A DNA stretch of 37,979 nt from Pseudomonadales bacterium (lineage in GTDB: Bacteria; Pseudomonadota; Gammaproteobacteria; Pseudomonadales; Azotimanducaceae): contig SLQW01000215.1 in the NCBI GenBank assembly GCA_007131295.1, forward strand, positions 1 through 37,979, read 5' to 3'. A model generated the notes under the pieces. That model made no database searches, had not been told where the DNA came from, and worked only from the letters and a program-made list of their open reading frames with translations. Made by a program: the position numbers and the translations under genes. Within the stretch, counting starts at the first letter, position 1. Each line of letters starts with the position of its first letter. Shown in pieces: positions 25,676-34,202 of this stretch.

Positions 25676-27634
25676 TCAGAGGGCACGCCCCGCCGCGTGA
25701 CCATCGGCGATGGCGCGGACGAGGAACCGCGGCGAGCTCGCATCACCAACGAGTGTATAGGGGCGCTCGCTGGCGATCAGCGCGGCAGCGAGCTCGTCAC
25801 GGGGCCGGTTCAGCGTCACGAACACCGCGAGATCGACGGGAATGAGCTCCTGTGGACCGCCGTTGACGGGTTCGATCCGCGCCTGCTGACCGTCCAGCGC
25901 AAGCACCCGTGTCGCCACCCGATAGCGAAACGGCGCGTGGGCCACGCGCTCGAGGAATGGATCCACCATCAAGGCCGTGCGCACGCCCGGCGCCAGCGTC
26001 GGCAGGCGCGTCACCAGGGTGACGTCGAGACCCTTGGCAATCAGGTACTCGGTTGCAGCCAGCGCCTCGTAGTGACCGACGTCGTCGATGACGAGCGCAC
26101 GCGTGCCGGGAACCCGGTCCATGACCATGATGTCGTTGCTGGCAAAGACGTGCGGCAGATCGAAGCCGTCTACAGGCAGGCCGGGGTGCGAAGCCTGCAC
26201 GCCATCCCGACGCGGCTCCGCTCCGGTGGCCAGCACCACGTGATCGAACGCGGCGTCGGCAATGTCCTCGGCGGTGGCGAAGGTCGACAGGCGCACGTCG
26301 ACCCCGAGCGTGTAGAGCTCGTTCTGCAACCAGTCGGCGAAGTCGTTGAAGGCCTGCCGCCGGGGCGCCCGGGCAGCGAGACGCAGGGCACCGCCCAGAT
26401 CCGGCGCCGCCTCGAACAAGGTGACGCGATGGCCGCGCAGGGCCGCGACTCGCGCCGCCTCCATCCCCGCTGGGCCACCCCCGACGACAAGCAGACGGCG
26501 CGGTTCGGCGACGACCTCGAGCTTGTCGTCGCCGAGTTTCGTCTCGAAGCCGGCCCCTGCATTCACAGCACACCCCACCCTGCCCTCGCGACCGAGGAGC
26601 TGCCCGACGCAGCCCTGATTGCAGGCGATACAGGGTCGGACCCGGTCGCTGTCACCGCGCCGGGTCTTTGCCACCAGGTCGGGGTCTGCGAGCGTCGCCC
26701 GGGTCATACCCACCAGGTCCGCCTGGCCCTGACGAATGACCTGGTCAGCCTCCTCGAGGGTACGGAACCGCCCGGTCACGATCACCGGCACCGATGCAGC
26801 CGCACCTACCGGCACCGCATGCTCGAGTTCGTAGCCCACCGGTTCGTGCATGCCGCCGATGAGCTTCGGAAACGCGTAGTAGCTGCCCAGGGAAACGTCG
26901 ACGAAGTCAGCGAGACCCTCGGCCTCGAGTGCACGCACCACGGCAGTGTTCTCATCCACACCCATGCCGTTTGCAGTGAGATCCGCAGCAAGACGTACGC
27001 CGACCGCGAACCCCGGTTCGCTTACCTCGGCGCGTACCGCACGTATCACTTCCAACAGGAAGCGCATGCGATTCTCGAGGCTTCCGCCGTACTCGTCGTC
27101 GCGACGGTTGCTGTTCGGTGACAGAAATTGCTGGATGAGATAGCCGTGGGCAGCATGGATCTCCACGCCGTCGAGCCCACCGGCGCGAACCAGCGCTGCC
27201 CCCTGGGCATAGGCCTCCACGACCTCCCGGATCTGACCGTGACTCATGGGCCGAGGCACGATCCCCAGATCGGGACTGGGGACGTCCGAGGCCGACCATG
27301 GCGGTGAATCGTCGAGCGGCAGGGCGTGGTGACCGGCGTGCCAGATTTGCTGGAACACACGCATGCCGTGAGGGCGCACCGCATCCATCAGGCGCTTGTA
27401 GCCTTCCACCAGCGTCGGGTCGAAGGCGTTGAGCGTTCCCGGGCTCGACGGGTGCACCGCAAGGATTTCCAGAATGGACAGGCCGACTTCGCCGCGGGCG
27501 CGGGCCGCATGATAGGCGATCAGGTCGTCATTCATCCGACCAGCGCCTATGCCGGTGGCGTGCGCAGTGCGCACCACCCGGTTCGGGATGCTTACCCCTG
27601 CGATCTCAATGGGACTCAGTACCCGCTCGTACAC
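25676..27634 (-). CDS. FMN/FAD/Fe-S ene-reductase, 2,4-dienoyl-CoA reductase/OYE-like
   Basis: A 652-residue multidomain oxidoreductase of the old-yellow-enzyme/2,4-dienoyl-CoA reductase (FadH) type. An FMN-binding TIM barrel spans about 1-340 (VRTAHATGIG, VEIHAAHGYLIQQFLSPNSNRRDDEYGG), a [4Fe-4S] cysteine set follows (CIACNQGCVG...GCAVNAG, about 330-355), then FAD- and NAD(P)H-binding Rossmann domains (RRLLVVGGGPAGMEAARVAALRG, DHVVLATGAEP). It reduces activated C=C bonds using NAD(P)H, or demethylates/dehydrogenates amines in related enzymes. I chose the GTG at 27634 because GGGGAGG lies about 7 nt upstream; an ATG-type frame at 27670 lacks one. It is divergent from the luciferase-like gene. 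Confidence 0.93.
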   Translation of the reverse strand: MYERVLSPIEIAGVSIPNRVVRTAHATGIGAGRMNDDLIAYHAARARGEVGLSILEILAVHPSSPGTLNAFDPTLVEGYKRLMDAVRPHGMRVFQQIWHAGHHALPLDDSPPWSASDVPSPDLGIVPRPMSHGQIREVVEAYAQGAALVRAGGLDGVEIHAAHGYLIQQFLSPNSNRRDDEYGGSLENRMRFLLEVIRAVRAEVSEPGFAVGVRLAADLTANGMGVDENTAVVRALEAEGLADFVDVSLGSYYAFPKLIGGMHEPVGYELEHAVPVGAAASVPVIVTGRFRTLEEADQVIRQGQADLVGMTRATLADPDLVAKTRRGDSDRVRPCIACNQGCVGQLLGREGRVGCAVNAGAGFETKLGDDKLEVVAEPRRLLVVGGGPAGMEAARVAALRGHRVTLFEAAPDLGGALRLAARAPRRQAFNDFADWLQNELYTLGVDVRLSTFATAEDIADAAFDHVVLATGAEPRRDGVQASHPGLPVDGFDLPHVFASNDIMVMDRVPGTRALVIDDVGHYEALAATEYLIAKGLDVTLVTRLPTLAPGVRTALMVDPFLERVAHAPFRYRVATRVLALDGQQARIEPVNGGPQELIPVDLAVFVTLNRPRDELAAALIASERPYTLVGDASSPRFLVRAIADGHAAGRAL

Positions 27635-27739
27635 CTCGCCTCCCCGTATCCGGCACCTTGCTCTGCGCATGTTACATAGCTAATCCGTCTCGCCCCATGG
27701 CAGCATCCATGGCCGGAACCGGAACGAGAGGAGAGCCAC

Positions 27740-28618
27740 ATGAAGTTCGGCGCCATCTACCCGCATCTCGAGATAGGAAGCGACCCGGTCGTGATCCGCG
27801 ACTGGGCGCAGGCGGCCGAGGAGCTCGGTTATGCCCACATCCTCGCCTACGATCACGTCCTCGGCGCCGAGCATGGCGACCGGGACCCTGCTCTATGGGG
27901 GCCCTACACCGAGGAGTCCGCATTCCATGAACCGTTCGTGCTGTTCGGCTACTTCGCTGCCGCCACCCGCCGGGTAGAGCTGGTCACAGGGGTCCTCATC
28001 CTGCCGCAGCGCCAGACCGCGCTGGTGGCGAAACAGACCGCCACCCTGGACATGCTCTGCGGTGGGCGCCTGCGTCTAGGCGTCGGTACCGGCTGGAACT
28101 ACGTCGAGTACGAGTCTCTGAACGAGAGCTTCAACAATCGCGGCAAACGCCAGGAAGAGCAGGTCGAGGTACTGCGCCGACTCTGGGCCGAGCCGGTTAT
28201 CGACTACCGCGGCCGCTACCACCGCATCGATAGGGCAGGCATCAAGCCGCTGCCGAACCGGCAGATCCCGATCTGGTTCGGCGGCTTTACGGAGCCTGCG
28301 CTCAGGCGTGCTGCCCGGCTCGGCGACGGTTTCATTTTCGGTGGCATGCACGACGACAGCCTCGCCCTACTGCCGCGATTGCGTGATCTCGTAGCAAGCC
28401 ATGGGCGCGATCCCGCATCGTTTGGCATCGAGGCCATGGTCAACTACCAGTCCGGGCCGGAGGCCTGGCACCGCGAGGCGGAGGACTGGAAGCGCGCGGG
28501 GGCGGACTACATCTCCATGCGCGGCATGGCGTTGCGCGGCAGCGAGGGCATGTCTCCGCAACAGCACATCGACGCGCTGGAAACCTGGTGGCGGGCGGTG
28601 GGAGATCTCGCCGACTGA
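27740..28618 (+). CDS. Luciferase-like monooxygenase (LLM class oxidoreductase)
   Basis: A 292-residue flavin- (FMN or F420-) dependent TIM-barrel oxidoreductase of the bacterial luciferase superfamily. MKFGAIYPHLEIGS, AEELGYAHILAYDHVLG, VELVTGVLILPQRQTALVAKQTATLDMLCGGRLRLGVGTGWNYVEYESL and the PIWFGGFTEPALRRAARLGDGFIF block are diagnostic. Annotated relatives are often called F420-dependent, but F420 use in this lineage is unproven and FMN is as likely. AGGAGAG precedes the ATG. It is divergent from the ene-reductase with 105 nt between, and 88 nt before the VOC gene, which suggests a shared degradation pathway. Confidence 0.9.
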   Translation: MKFGAIYPHLEIGSDPVVIRDWAQAAEELGYAHILAYDHVLGAEHGDRDPALWGPYTEESAFHEPFVLFGYFAAATRRVELVTGVLILPQRQTALVAKQTATLDMLCGGRLRLGVGTGWNYVEYESLNESFNNRGKRQEEQVEVLRRLWAEPVIDYRGRYHRIDRAGIKPLPNRQIPIWFGGFTEPALRRAARLGDGFIFGGMHDDSLALLPRLRDLVASHGRDPASFGIEAMVNYQSGPEAWHREAEDWKRAGADYISMRGMALRGSEGMSPQQHIDALETWWRAVGDLAD

Positions 28619-28706
28619 GGAGATGCTGGAGCTTGCCGTCGCGAAGCGCGATGATCCTCAGGGACGCGCCGCATGCGCCGGCAGGCAATCACGGGAGGAG
28701 GGAACA

Positions 28707-29153
28707 ATGGAGCAGATCGCAGCACTCGAGGTGGGCCTGCCGGTGGTGGACTTGGAGCGTATGCTCGCGTTCTACCAGGAGGTGCTTTCCTTCGAAGAGG
28801 TCCGCCGCGCCGACATTCCCGCAAGTCTCAGCCATGCGCTCACGGCCGGAAACGACGGCTACCTCAACGTCTGGCTGAAGTCCCCTTATGGCGAGATCAT
28901 CAAGCTCGTCCGCCCACCCGACCCGCCAAACCTGACGCCGCCGCCCCAGGCACTCAGTGAGCGCACCGGGTTCGGCTACCTCACGTTCTACTGCAAAGAC
29001 ATCGAGCTCGTGCTGGCCGCGGCCGAGTCCCATGGGGCGCGCGTCCGCTCCGACCGGGAGCTGCTCGACGGCCGCGTCGGCGTGAAGCTGATCTTCTTCG
29101 AAGACCCGGAAGGCAATGTGATCGAGCTGGTGGAACCACCGGCGGGCGCGTAA
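28707..29153 (+). CDS. VOC family (glyoxalase/bleomycin-resistance fold) protein
   Basis: A 148-residue protein with two betaalphabetabetabeta repeats. EVGLPVVDLERMLAFYQEVLSFEEV opens the first; GYLTFYCKDIELVLAAAESHGARV opens the second; FFEDPEGNVIELVEPP carries the C-terminal metal-ligand Glu typical of VOC enzymes, and His43 in SLSHAL may be another ligand. Family roles include lyases, dioxygenases and methylmalonyl-CoA epimerase. The start is fixed by GGGAGGAGGG just upstream; a longer frame back to 28401 overlaps the luciferase-like gene and is rejected. Converges on the MDR reductase gene with 126 nt between, where only a weak GAGC...GGCTC hairpin is visible. Confidence 0.88.
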   Translation: MEQIAALEVGLPVVDLERMLAFYQEVLSFEEVRRADIPASLSHALTAGNDGYLNVWLKSPYGEIIKLVRPPDPPNLTPPPQALSERTGFGYLTFYCKDIELVLAAAESHGARVRSDRELLDGRVGVKLIFFEDPEGNVIELVEPPAGA

Positions 29154-29279
29154 ACCAGCCACCCTGCGAGCGCCCTTTCGGCTCTTGTCGGCAACCCGCT
29201 CTTGCGCTCACCCGGGGCGCCGCGGAAGCACGAGAAACCCATGAAGAGCTTGTCGGCGAAGCGAGGGCGGCGTCCGCCA

Positions 29280-30299
29280 TCAGTCCTCAGTCTCCGGCAA
29301 GCGCACCAGCATCTTGCCCACGTTGCCGCCGCTCAGCATTTCGCAGAACGCAGGGACGAGCGCATCAAAACCCTCGCGCACCGTCTCCCGCCAGACCAGG
29401 CTGCCATCCGCCAGGGACGCCGCGAGCCGTTCGACGAACTCGGGAGCGCGAGAGGTGTAAAGCCCGGCGTTGAAGCCATGCAGGATCACGCCCCGCTCGA
29501 TGATGCTGAACAGGTTGCGCGGCCCGGCGCGATAGTTGGCGTCGTCGTACTGGGCAATGGCGCCGCAGAGCGCTGCCTTGCCGCCCACTGCCATGTGATC
29601 CAGGGCCGCTTCGAGCTGCGCACCGCCTACGTTGTCGAAATAGAGGTCGAGGCCGTTCGGGGCGAACGCAGTAATGGCAGCGCCAACGTTCTCGCTGCGA
29701 TAGTTGACGAACGCATCGGCACCCAGCTCATCGACGAGCCAGCGGCCCTTCGCTTCCGATCCGGCGCTGGCCAGAACGCGGGCACCTGCCTGGCGGGCAA
29801 GCTGCACGGCAACACAGCCCACCGCGCCTGCCGCACCGGAAACGAACAGGGTCTGCCGCGGCTCCGGCGCGAGCACGTCCCAGATGCCGGCCGCCGCGGT
29901 GATGCCGGTGAGCCCGAACAGCCCCAGGTGGTGCTGCAGCGGCCCCATGTCGGGATCGATCTGCCGCAGCGACTTCGCCGGGGCCACATAGCGGTCGCGC
30001 CAGCCGTGCATCGGGCTCATCACCCAGCTGCCGGGCGGCAGAGCTTCGGCATTAGACACCTCGACGATGCCGACGGCACCGCCCGTTAAGGGCTCGCCGA
30101 GCGGCAGCGTGGGGTGGGCACCGGGTAGCTCGGTGAGATAGAGCCGCATGTACGGATCGAGTGATAGCCAGCGATTGCGGACCAACACCTCGTCCGGACC
30201 GGGTTCCGAAAGCGGCAGCAAGCGTTCGCTGAAGTGTTCGGCCTTGGGCGCACCAATCGGCCTGCTCTGCAGGCAGATCGCCCGCGCCTGAACAACCAT
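29280..30299 (-). CDS. MDR family NAD(P)H-dependent reductase (PTGR/curcumin reductase-like)
   Basis: A 339-residue zinc-free medium-chain dehydrogenase/reductase that reduces alpha,beta-unsaturated carbonyls. RNRWLSLDPYMRLYL near the N-terminus, the NADP-binding SGAAGAVGCVAVQLARQAGARVLASAGS (about 160-187) and DLYFDNVGGAQLEAAL are characteristic of the prostaglandin reductase/CurA/YfmJ branch. Zinc-ligand residues are missing, as expected for that branch. It begins 16 nt after the cytochrome b5-like gene on the same strand, so it may be the last gene of the electron-transfer operon, but functionally it fits the neighbouring catabolic cluster better. Confidence 0.92.
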   Translation of the reverse strand: MVVQARAICLQSRPIGAPKAEHFSERLLPLSEPGPDEVLVRNRWLSLDPYMRLYLTELPGAHPTLPLGEPLTGGAVGIVEVSNAEALPPGSWVMSPMHGWRDRYVAPAKSLRQIDPDMGPLQHHLGLFGLTGITAAAGIWDVLAPEPRQTLFVSGAAGAVGCVAVQLARQAGARVLASAGSEAKGRWLVDELGADAFVNYRSENVGAAITAFAPNGLDLYFDNVGGAQLEAALDHMAVGGKAALCGAIAQYDDANYRAGPRNLFSIIERGVILHGFNAGLYTSRAPEFVERLAASLADGSLVWRETVREGFDALVPAFCEMLSGGNVGKMLVRLPETED

Positions 30300-30315
30300 G
30301 CGCGTTGCCCCCGTC

Positions 30316-30675
30316 TCAGTCCACGAACACCCCGATCAGGTAGTCCTCCATCATCGCCCAGGCGGCGGGACTGTGGTCGCGGCCATAGCCCTTGGTGCGC
30401 ATGCCCTCGGTGGCCTCGCGCCCACACCAGGGCTCCATCACGGACGGCGGCGTCGGGTGCTCGGGAATGTAGTCGGTAAAGTCGTAGACCTTGCCTTCGA
30501 TAGCCATCCAGCAAGACTCGAGGCTGGCGTGTTCGGCCAGTTCTTCGGCATCGATCTCCCGCAGGTCGTGGCGCTCATCAGCGACGCTGGCAGGTGCCAG
30601 CGCGGACAGCGCCAGCAGGGTCGCGACGCTGGCCCAGAAGGCGACGAAGGCGGCAAAGGTCACGCGTGCGATCAC
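30316..30675 (-). CDS. Exported or membrane-anchored cytochrome b5-like heme protein
   Basis: A 119-residue protein with an N-terminal hydrophobic segment (about 5-31, RVTFAAFVAFWASVATLLALSA...ASVADE), either a signal peptide or an anchor, followed by a cytochrome b5-like heme-binding domain. His73 in YIPEHPTPP (usual HPGG) and His101 in GRDHSPAAW (usual HS) are the expected axial heme ligands; SCWMAIEGKVYDFTDYIPEHP is the classic b5 signature. I use the GTG at 30675, with GGGAGA about 6 nt upstream; it is 25 nt downstream of the flavocytochrome stop. It likely works in the periplasm, accepting electrons from the flavocytochrome encoded just upstream. Confidence 0.85.
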   Translation of the reverse strand: MIARVTFAAFVAFWASVATLLALSALAPASVADERHDLREIDAEELAEHASLESCWMAIEGKVYDFTDYIPEHPTPPSVMEPWCGREATEGMRTKGYGRDHSPAAWAMMEDYLIGVFVD

Positions 30676-30700
30676 GATGTATCTCCCGTCAAAGCTCCTC

Positions 30701-32011
30701 TCAGAGCAGATCGAATTCCTCGGTGACGATGCGCGTTCGGGGCACACCCGCCTGCAGCGCCACCTGCTGCGCAATCGTCAGCAGGGGCCCGGGACCGCAA
30801 ATATAGACAGTCCGGGCAGCAACGTTTGGACAATGCTCGGATAGGAAGGTGCCGTCCAGCGGTCCCTGCTGATAGAAATAGTGCATATTGAAGACGAAAC
30901 CTGGCAGCCGCGAGGCAAGCTCGCGGAACTCGTCCAGCCAAACGGCGCGGGCCTCGTCCTGGACACAGAAAATCATGACGATGTCCACGGCCTCGCCGAG
31001 ACTGGCAAGATGGCGCGCGCGGCCCAGGAACGGGGTGACGCCGATTCCACCGGCGATCCAGAGTTCCGGCGCCTCGGGACTCGACGTCTGCGGGAAGAAG
31101 CCACCATAGGGACCTTCCACCAGCGCTTCGCTGCCGACCGCCACGTCCTGGATCGCCCGGCTTGCGTCCCCGAGCGCCTTGATGGCGATGCGGAGGTTGG
31201 GTTCACCCGGCGCCGAGGACAGGGTGTAGGGGTGCTCCTCGCCGCGGCCGTTAGCGAGGTTGGGATCCCTGGGCGTGAGGTAGACGAACTGACCGGCCTC
31301 ATAGCGCAACGGTTGGCCTGCCGCGGCAAGTTCCAGCTCGACCACGTTGTTGGCGGGCCGCTCCACCCGCTCGATACGGTAAGGAAGACGACCAAAGGTT
31401 CGTGACCAGACGAAGCGGTAGCTGATCGACACCACGGCCAGCGCCGCGAGGCCCACCCAGAGCACCATCTCCCAGAACCATGGCAGGGTGCGCGCCAGCA
31501 AGAAGGTGTGTGCGAGCGCCAGGATCACTGCCGGGGCGGCGAGCCGATGCAGGTACTTCCAGCGCTGATAGTCCGGCTCACCGAAGAATCGGTAGCCGGG
31601 TCCGAGGAACAGCATCATCAGCACCAGTGCGGCCCAGCCGGTCCAGAGACCCCAGTTCGCGCCCGAGGGTACGAGCGTGGCCACCGCCGCCTCCATACTC
31701 ACGGGCGCCGCAGCGAAGGCCAACAGGAGCGGATGCGCGAGCAGCAGCAGGAAGGCCGCGGTGGCCAAGTAGTGGTGGGTCTTCCAGAGCTTGGTCAAAC
31801 CGCCGAATGGTCGGTCGAATCCGGGCACGCGACAGCTCAGGATGGCCGACGCGAGCATCAGTGCGAGGCCGGCGATACCGGTGAGGCGGCCGAGAAAGTT
31901 CAACGCCGCGCTGGGGCTGGCCAGATCACCTTCGCGGATCAGCACCACCACGGCCAGGGCCGGCAGCAACGCGGCGACCCAGATCAGGCTGCGGGCGAGC
32001 GCGGGCGACAT
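30701..32011 (-). CDS. NOX/ferric-reductase-like flavocytochrome b
   Basis: A 436-residue inner-membrane protein with about six transmembrane helices and a C-terminal ferredoxin-NADP reductase-like module. Heme ligands are His79-x13-His93 and His155-x12-His168, the same spacings as in NADPH oxidase and ferric reductases, so two stacked b hemes should cross the membrane. The FAD site is HPYTLSS (260-266) and the NAD(P)H sites are GGIGVTP (321-327) and CGPGP (about 405-409). It should carry electrons from cytosolic NAD(P)H to the periplasmic face. The ATG at 32011 follows the barrel gene stop by 1 nt, so translation is coupled. A longer frame to 32281 overlaps the barrel gene and is rejected. 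Confidence 0.93.
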   Translation of the reverse strand: MSPALARSLIWVAALLPALAVVVLIREGDLASPSAALNFLGRLTGIAGLALMLASAILSCRVPGFDRPFGGLTKLWKTHHYLATAAFLLLLAHPLLLAFAAAPVSMEAAVATLVPSGANWGLWTGWAALVLMMLFLGPGYRFFGEPDYQRWKYLHRLAAPAVILALAHTFLLARTLPWFWEMVLWVGLAALAVVSISYRFVWSRTFGRLPYRIERVERPANNVVELELAAAGQPLRYEAGQFVYLTPRDPNLANGRGEEHPYTLSSAPGEPNLRIAIKALGDASRAIQDVAVGSEALVEGPYGGFFPQTSSPEAPELWIAGGIGVTPFLGRARHLASLGEAVDIVMIFCVQDEARAVWLDEFRELASRLPGFVFNMHYFYQQGPLDGTFLSEHCPNVAARTVYICGPGPLLTIAQQVALQAGVPRTRIVTEEFDLL

Positions 32012-32012
32012 C

Positions 32013-34202
32013 TCAGAACCTGTAGCGGTAGCTGACGGTGAACCAGTTGACGGTATAGCGCGGGCTCGCCTCGCCGAACAGCAGCACCTGCGGCACGCTG
32101 TCCGGCGCGACGTCGTCCAGCGCGAAATCCCGGCTGCGGTAGCGTTCGTGTTCGTAGGCGAGACGGATCTCGGAGCCGGCCGCGAGGCGGTAGGTGCCCT
32201 CCAGGGCCAGGACCCTGAAGCGGGTCGACAGCGGCGGCAGATTCTCCGCCGCCAGCGCCGGGCCGGCTTCGACGTCCACACGACCCCGTGAGCGGGAATC
32301 CGTGTAGCTCACGCGCAGGTCCAGCTCTCCATTGCCTCCGAGTCCGCGCAGTGCCTCGAAGCGGGCGCCCAGATCCTCCAGATCGAGGCTCACACCCCAG
32401 GTTTCATGGGTGTCTCGGGTGTCGACGAACCAGTTGCGGTCGGGGTCGGTCACCGTGGGGGGCGCGGCCGTGAACGAGCGCCCGCTCTGCTCTGCGCTGT
32501 AGCGGTCATGGTGGTAAAAGACGCTCAGGCGCACATCGTCACGCGGCACGAAGCCGCCGTCGAACATCCACGACCGCAGTGTGCTTTCGTTCAGCCCGAA
32601 GCGGTCGTCCGCGTAGTCGTCGCGGTTCCAGGCGAAGGCCGCACCGAGATGCCAGCGATCGTCGGGGTAGAGGTCGGCCCGGACCTGGACCCGATCGCGA
32701 TCACGATCCGCCAGGTAGTAGCGGCGAAGATTGGGGTGGTTCTCGAACGCTTCCGGATCGACGCTGCCGGGTACGCGCGTGGCCAGCAGTGGCCGATTGC
32801 CGATGTAGCGATTGACGTCGCGCTGTTCGTGGCTGACGTCGATGCCGAGGCTGGCGTAGGCGAAGCGCTGGGTGCTCACGCCGGCCCGGAAAACGTGCTC
32901 GCGGGCCGAGTTGACCTCGGAGAAGTCGCGCTGACGCAGCCGGTTCTCGTAGCCGAAGGTAAGCCGGGTCCGCTCCGGCAGGCGCCAGGCCCCGTCGAAA
33001 CCCACCTCCCGACGGGTGAGGCTGTAGGGGCGGTTGATGCGTCCGCCTTCGAAGCTGGTCTGCAGCCCGGCGTCACCGGAGACGGGCTGGTAGACGTCCC
33101 GCGGCGTGCGGTTGTCCCGCTCCTCGTGGCGTAACCGTCCGACCAGACTGAGGCGCGGCAGCGGCCGGCTCGTCACGCGCAGGTGGGCCAGCGTAGTATC
33201 CACCCGGCCGTTCAGGTCGGTCCGCGGCAGAGGCTCGGGGGCGAGGGCCGGATCCACACTGTAGGGCAGGAAACGCTGGTCCTGACGCATGCGCCCCATG
33301 GCGAGATCGAGGCTGGCTCGCGTCGTGGGCGTCAGCGCGAGCTGGCCGAACAGGCGGAACTGCTGGAAGTCGTTGTCCGGCAGGGCGGCCAGCTGGCCGA
33401 AGCCGTCGGGGAAGGCGGCGCCAGGCTGCCACTGGGGCTGAACGCCGAACGGGTTCTGCCAAGTCAGATCACGGTCACCGTTGCGGAAGAACGAACCGTG
33501 CCAGGCAACGCCGAAGGTGTGATCGGTACCTTCCCGGGTCAGACTGACGTCGAAGGTGTCGGTCTCGTAGTCCACGGACGCTGGCAGCAGCGCCGCCCGG
33601 GAGTTGCCGCCGTTGGTGCCGATGGTTCCGGCGAGTTCACCGCGCCCCTCCTTGAGCTGGCGGCGGAACGTCGTGTCGAGCCGCCACGCGCCGGCGAAAT
33701 GTAGCCGGTAGTCGAGACTGCCCTCGCGCCTACGGGTGCGCTGGCTGACGTCGAAAAGGTTCTCGTTCAGCGTCGTCATGCCACCGGTGGTGGCATCCGT
33801 GGCTTCCCAACCGGCCGGCAGCAGGAGACGGGTACTGCCGACACCCAGGAACGGGCTTACGCCATCGTTGAAAAGATTGCGGGGTGTCTCCTGGAAATCG
33901 GCGCGCAACCGTTGCCGACCCTGATCGCCCCACTCCGCTTCCAGGCGCCTGGCGTCGAAGCCGAGCCGATGGCCCTCGAAGCGCCAATGGGTCGTGGTGT
34001 CGCTTCCCCAGGCAGGGCGAGACAAGAATCTGAAGTTAGCGATCACCTCAAAGCCGTCGTCCACCAACCCGGTGTACTTGCCGTAGCGAAAGGAACCCTC
34101 ATCGAGATAGCCGAGGCCGAGTTCGATCTCCCGCTCCACGACGCTGTCCGCCTGGGCCGAACCAGCAGCCAGCAAAGCAACCAGGGTCAGCGAGCGCTTC
34201 AT
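32013..34202 (-). CDS. MtrB/PioB family outer-membrane beta-barrel
   Basis: A 729-residue outer-membrane porin of the MtrB/PioB family, which sheathes a decaheme cytochrome and lets electrons cross the outer membrane. There is a signal peptide (MKRSLTLVALLAAGSAQA, cleavage before DSVVE), then many amphipathic strands rich in aromatic girdle residues and Arg/Asp turns, ending in a terminal Phe (YRYRF) as required for barrel assembly. The mature protein contains no cysteine, so the CXXC motif described in Shewanella MtrB is missing. Its ATG overlaps the decaheme cytochrome stop (ATGA), the typical coupled order for these pairs. Confidence 0.92.
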   Translation of the reverse strand: MKRSLTLVALLAAGSAQADSVVEREIELGLGYLDEGSFRYGKYTGLVDDGFEVIANFRFLSRPAWGSDTTTHWRFEGHRLGFDARRLEAEWGDQGRQRLRADFQETPRNLFNDGVSPFLGVGSTRLLLPAGWEATDATTGGMTTLNENLFDVSQRTRRREGSLDYRLHFAGAWRLDTTFRRQLKEGRGELAGTIGTNGGNSRAALLPASVDYETDTFDVSLTREGTDHTFGVAWHGSFFRNGDRDLTWQNPFGVQPQWQPGAAFPDGFGQLAALPDNDFQQFRLFGQLALTPTTRASLDLAMGRMRQDQRFLPYSVDPALAPEPLPRTDLNGRVDTTLAHLRVTSRPLPRLSLVGRLRHEERDNRTPRDVYQPVSGDAGLQTSFEGGRINRPYSLTRREVGFDGAWRLPERTRLTFGYENRLRQRDFSEVNSAREHVFRAGVSTQRFAYASLGIDVSHEQRDVNRYIGNRPLLATRVPGSVDPEAFENHPNLRRYYLADRDRDRVQVRADLYPDDRWHLGAAFAWNRDDYADDRFGLNESTLRSWMFDGGFVPRDDVRLSVFYHHDRYSAEQSGRSFTAAPPTVTDPDRNWFVDTRDTHETWGVSLDLEDLGARFEALRGLGGNGELDLRVSYTDSRSRGRVDVEAGPALAAENLPPLSTRFRVLALEGTYRLAAGSEIRLAYEHERYRSRDFALDDVAPDSVPQVLLFGEASPRYTVNWFTVSYRYRF

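Noticed and set aside
25529-27121. A 530-codon plus-strand frame
   Set aside because: Antisense to the ene-reductase gene with no recognisable domain.
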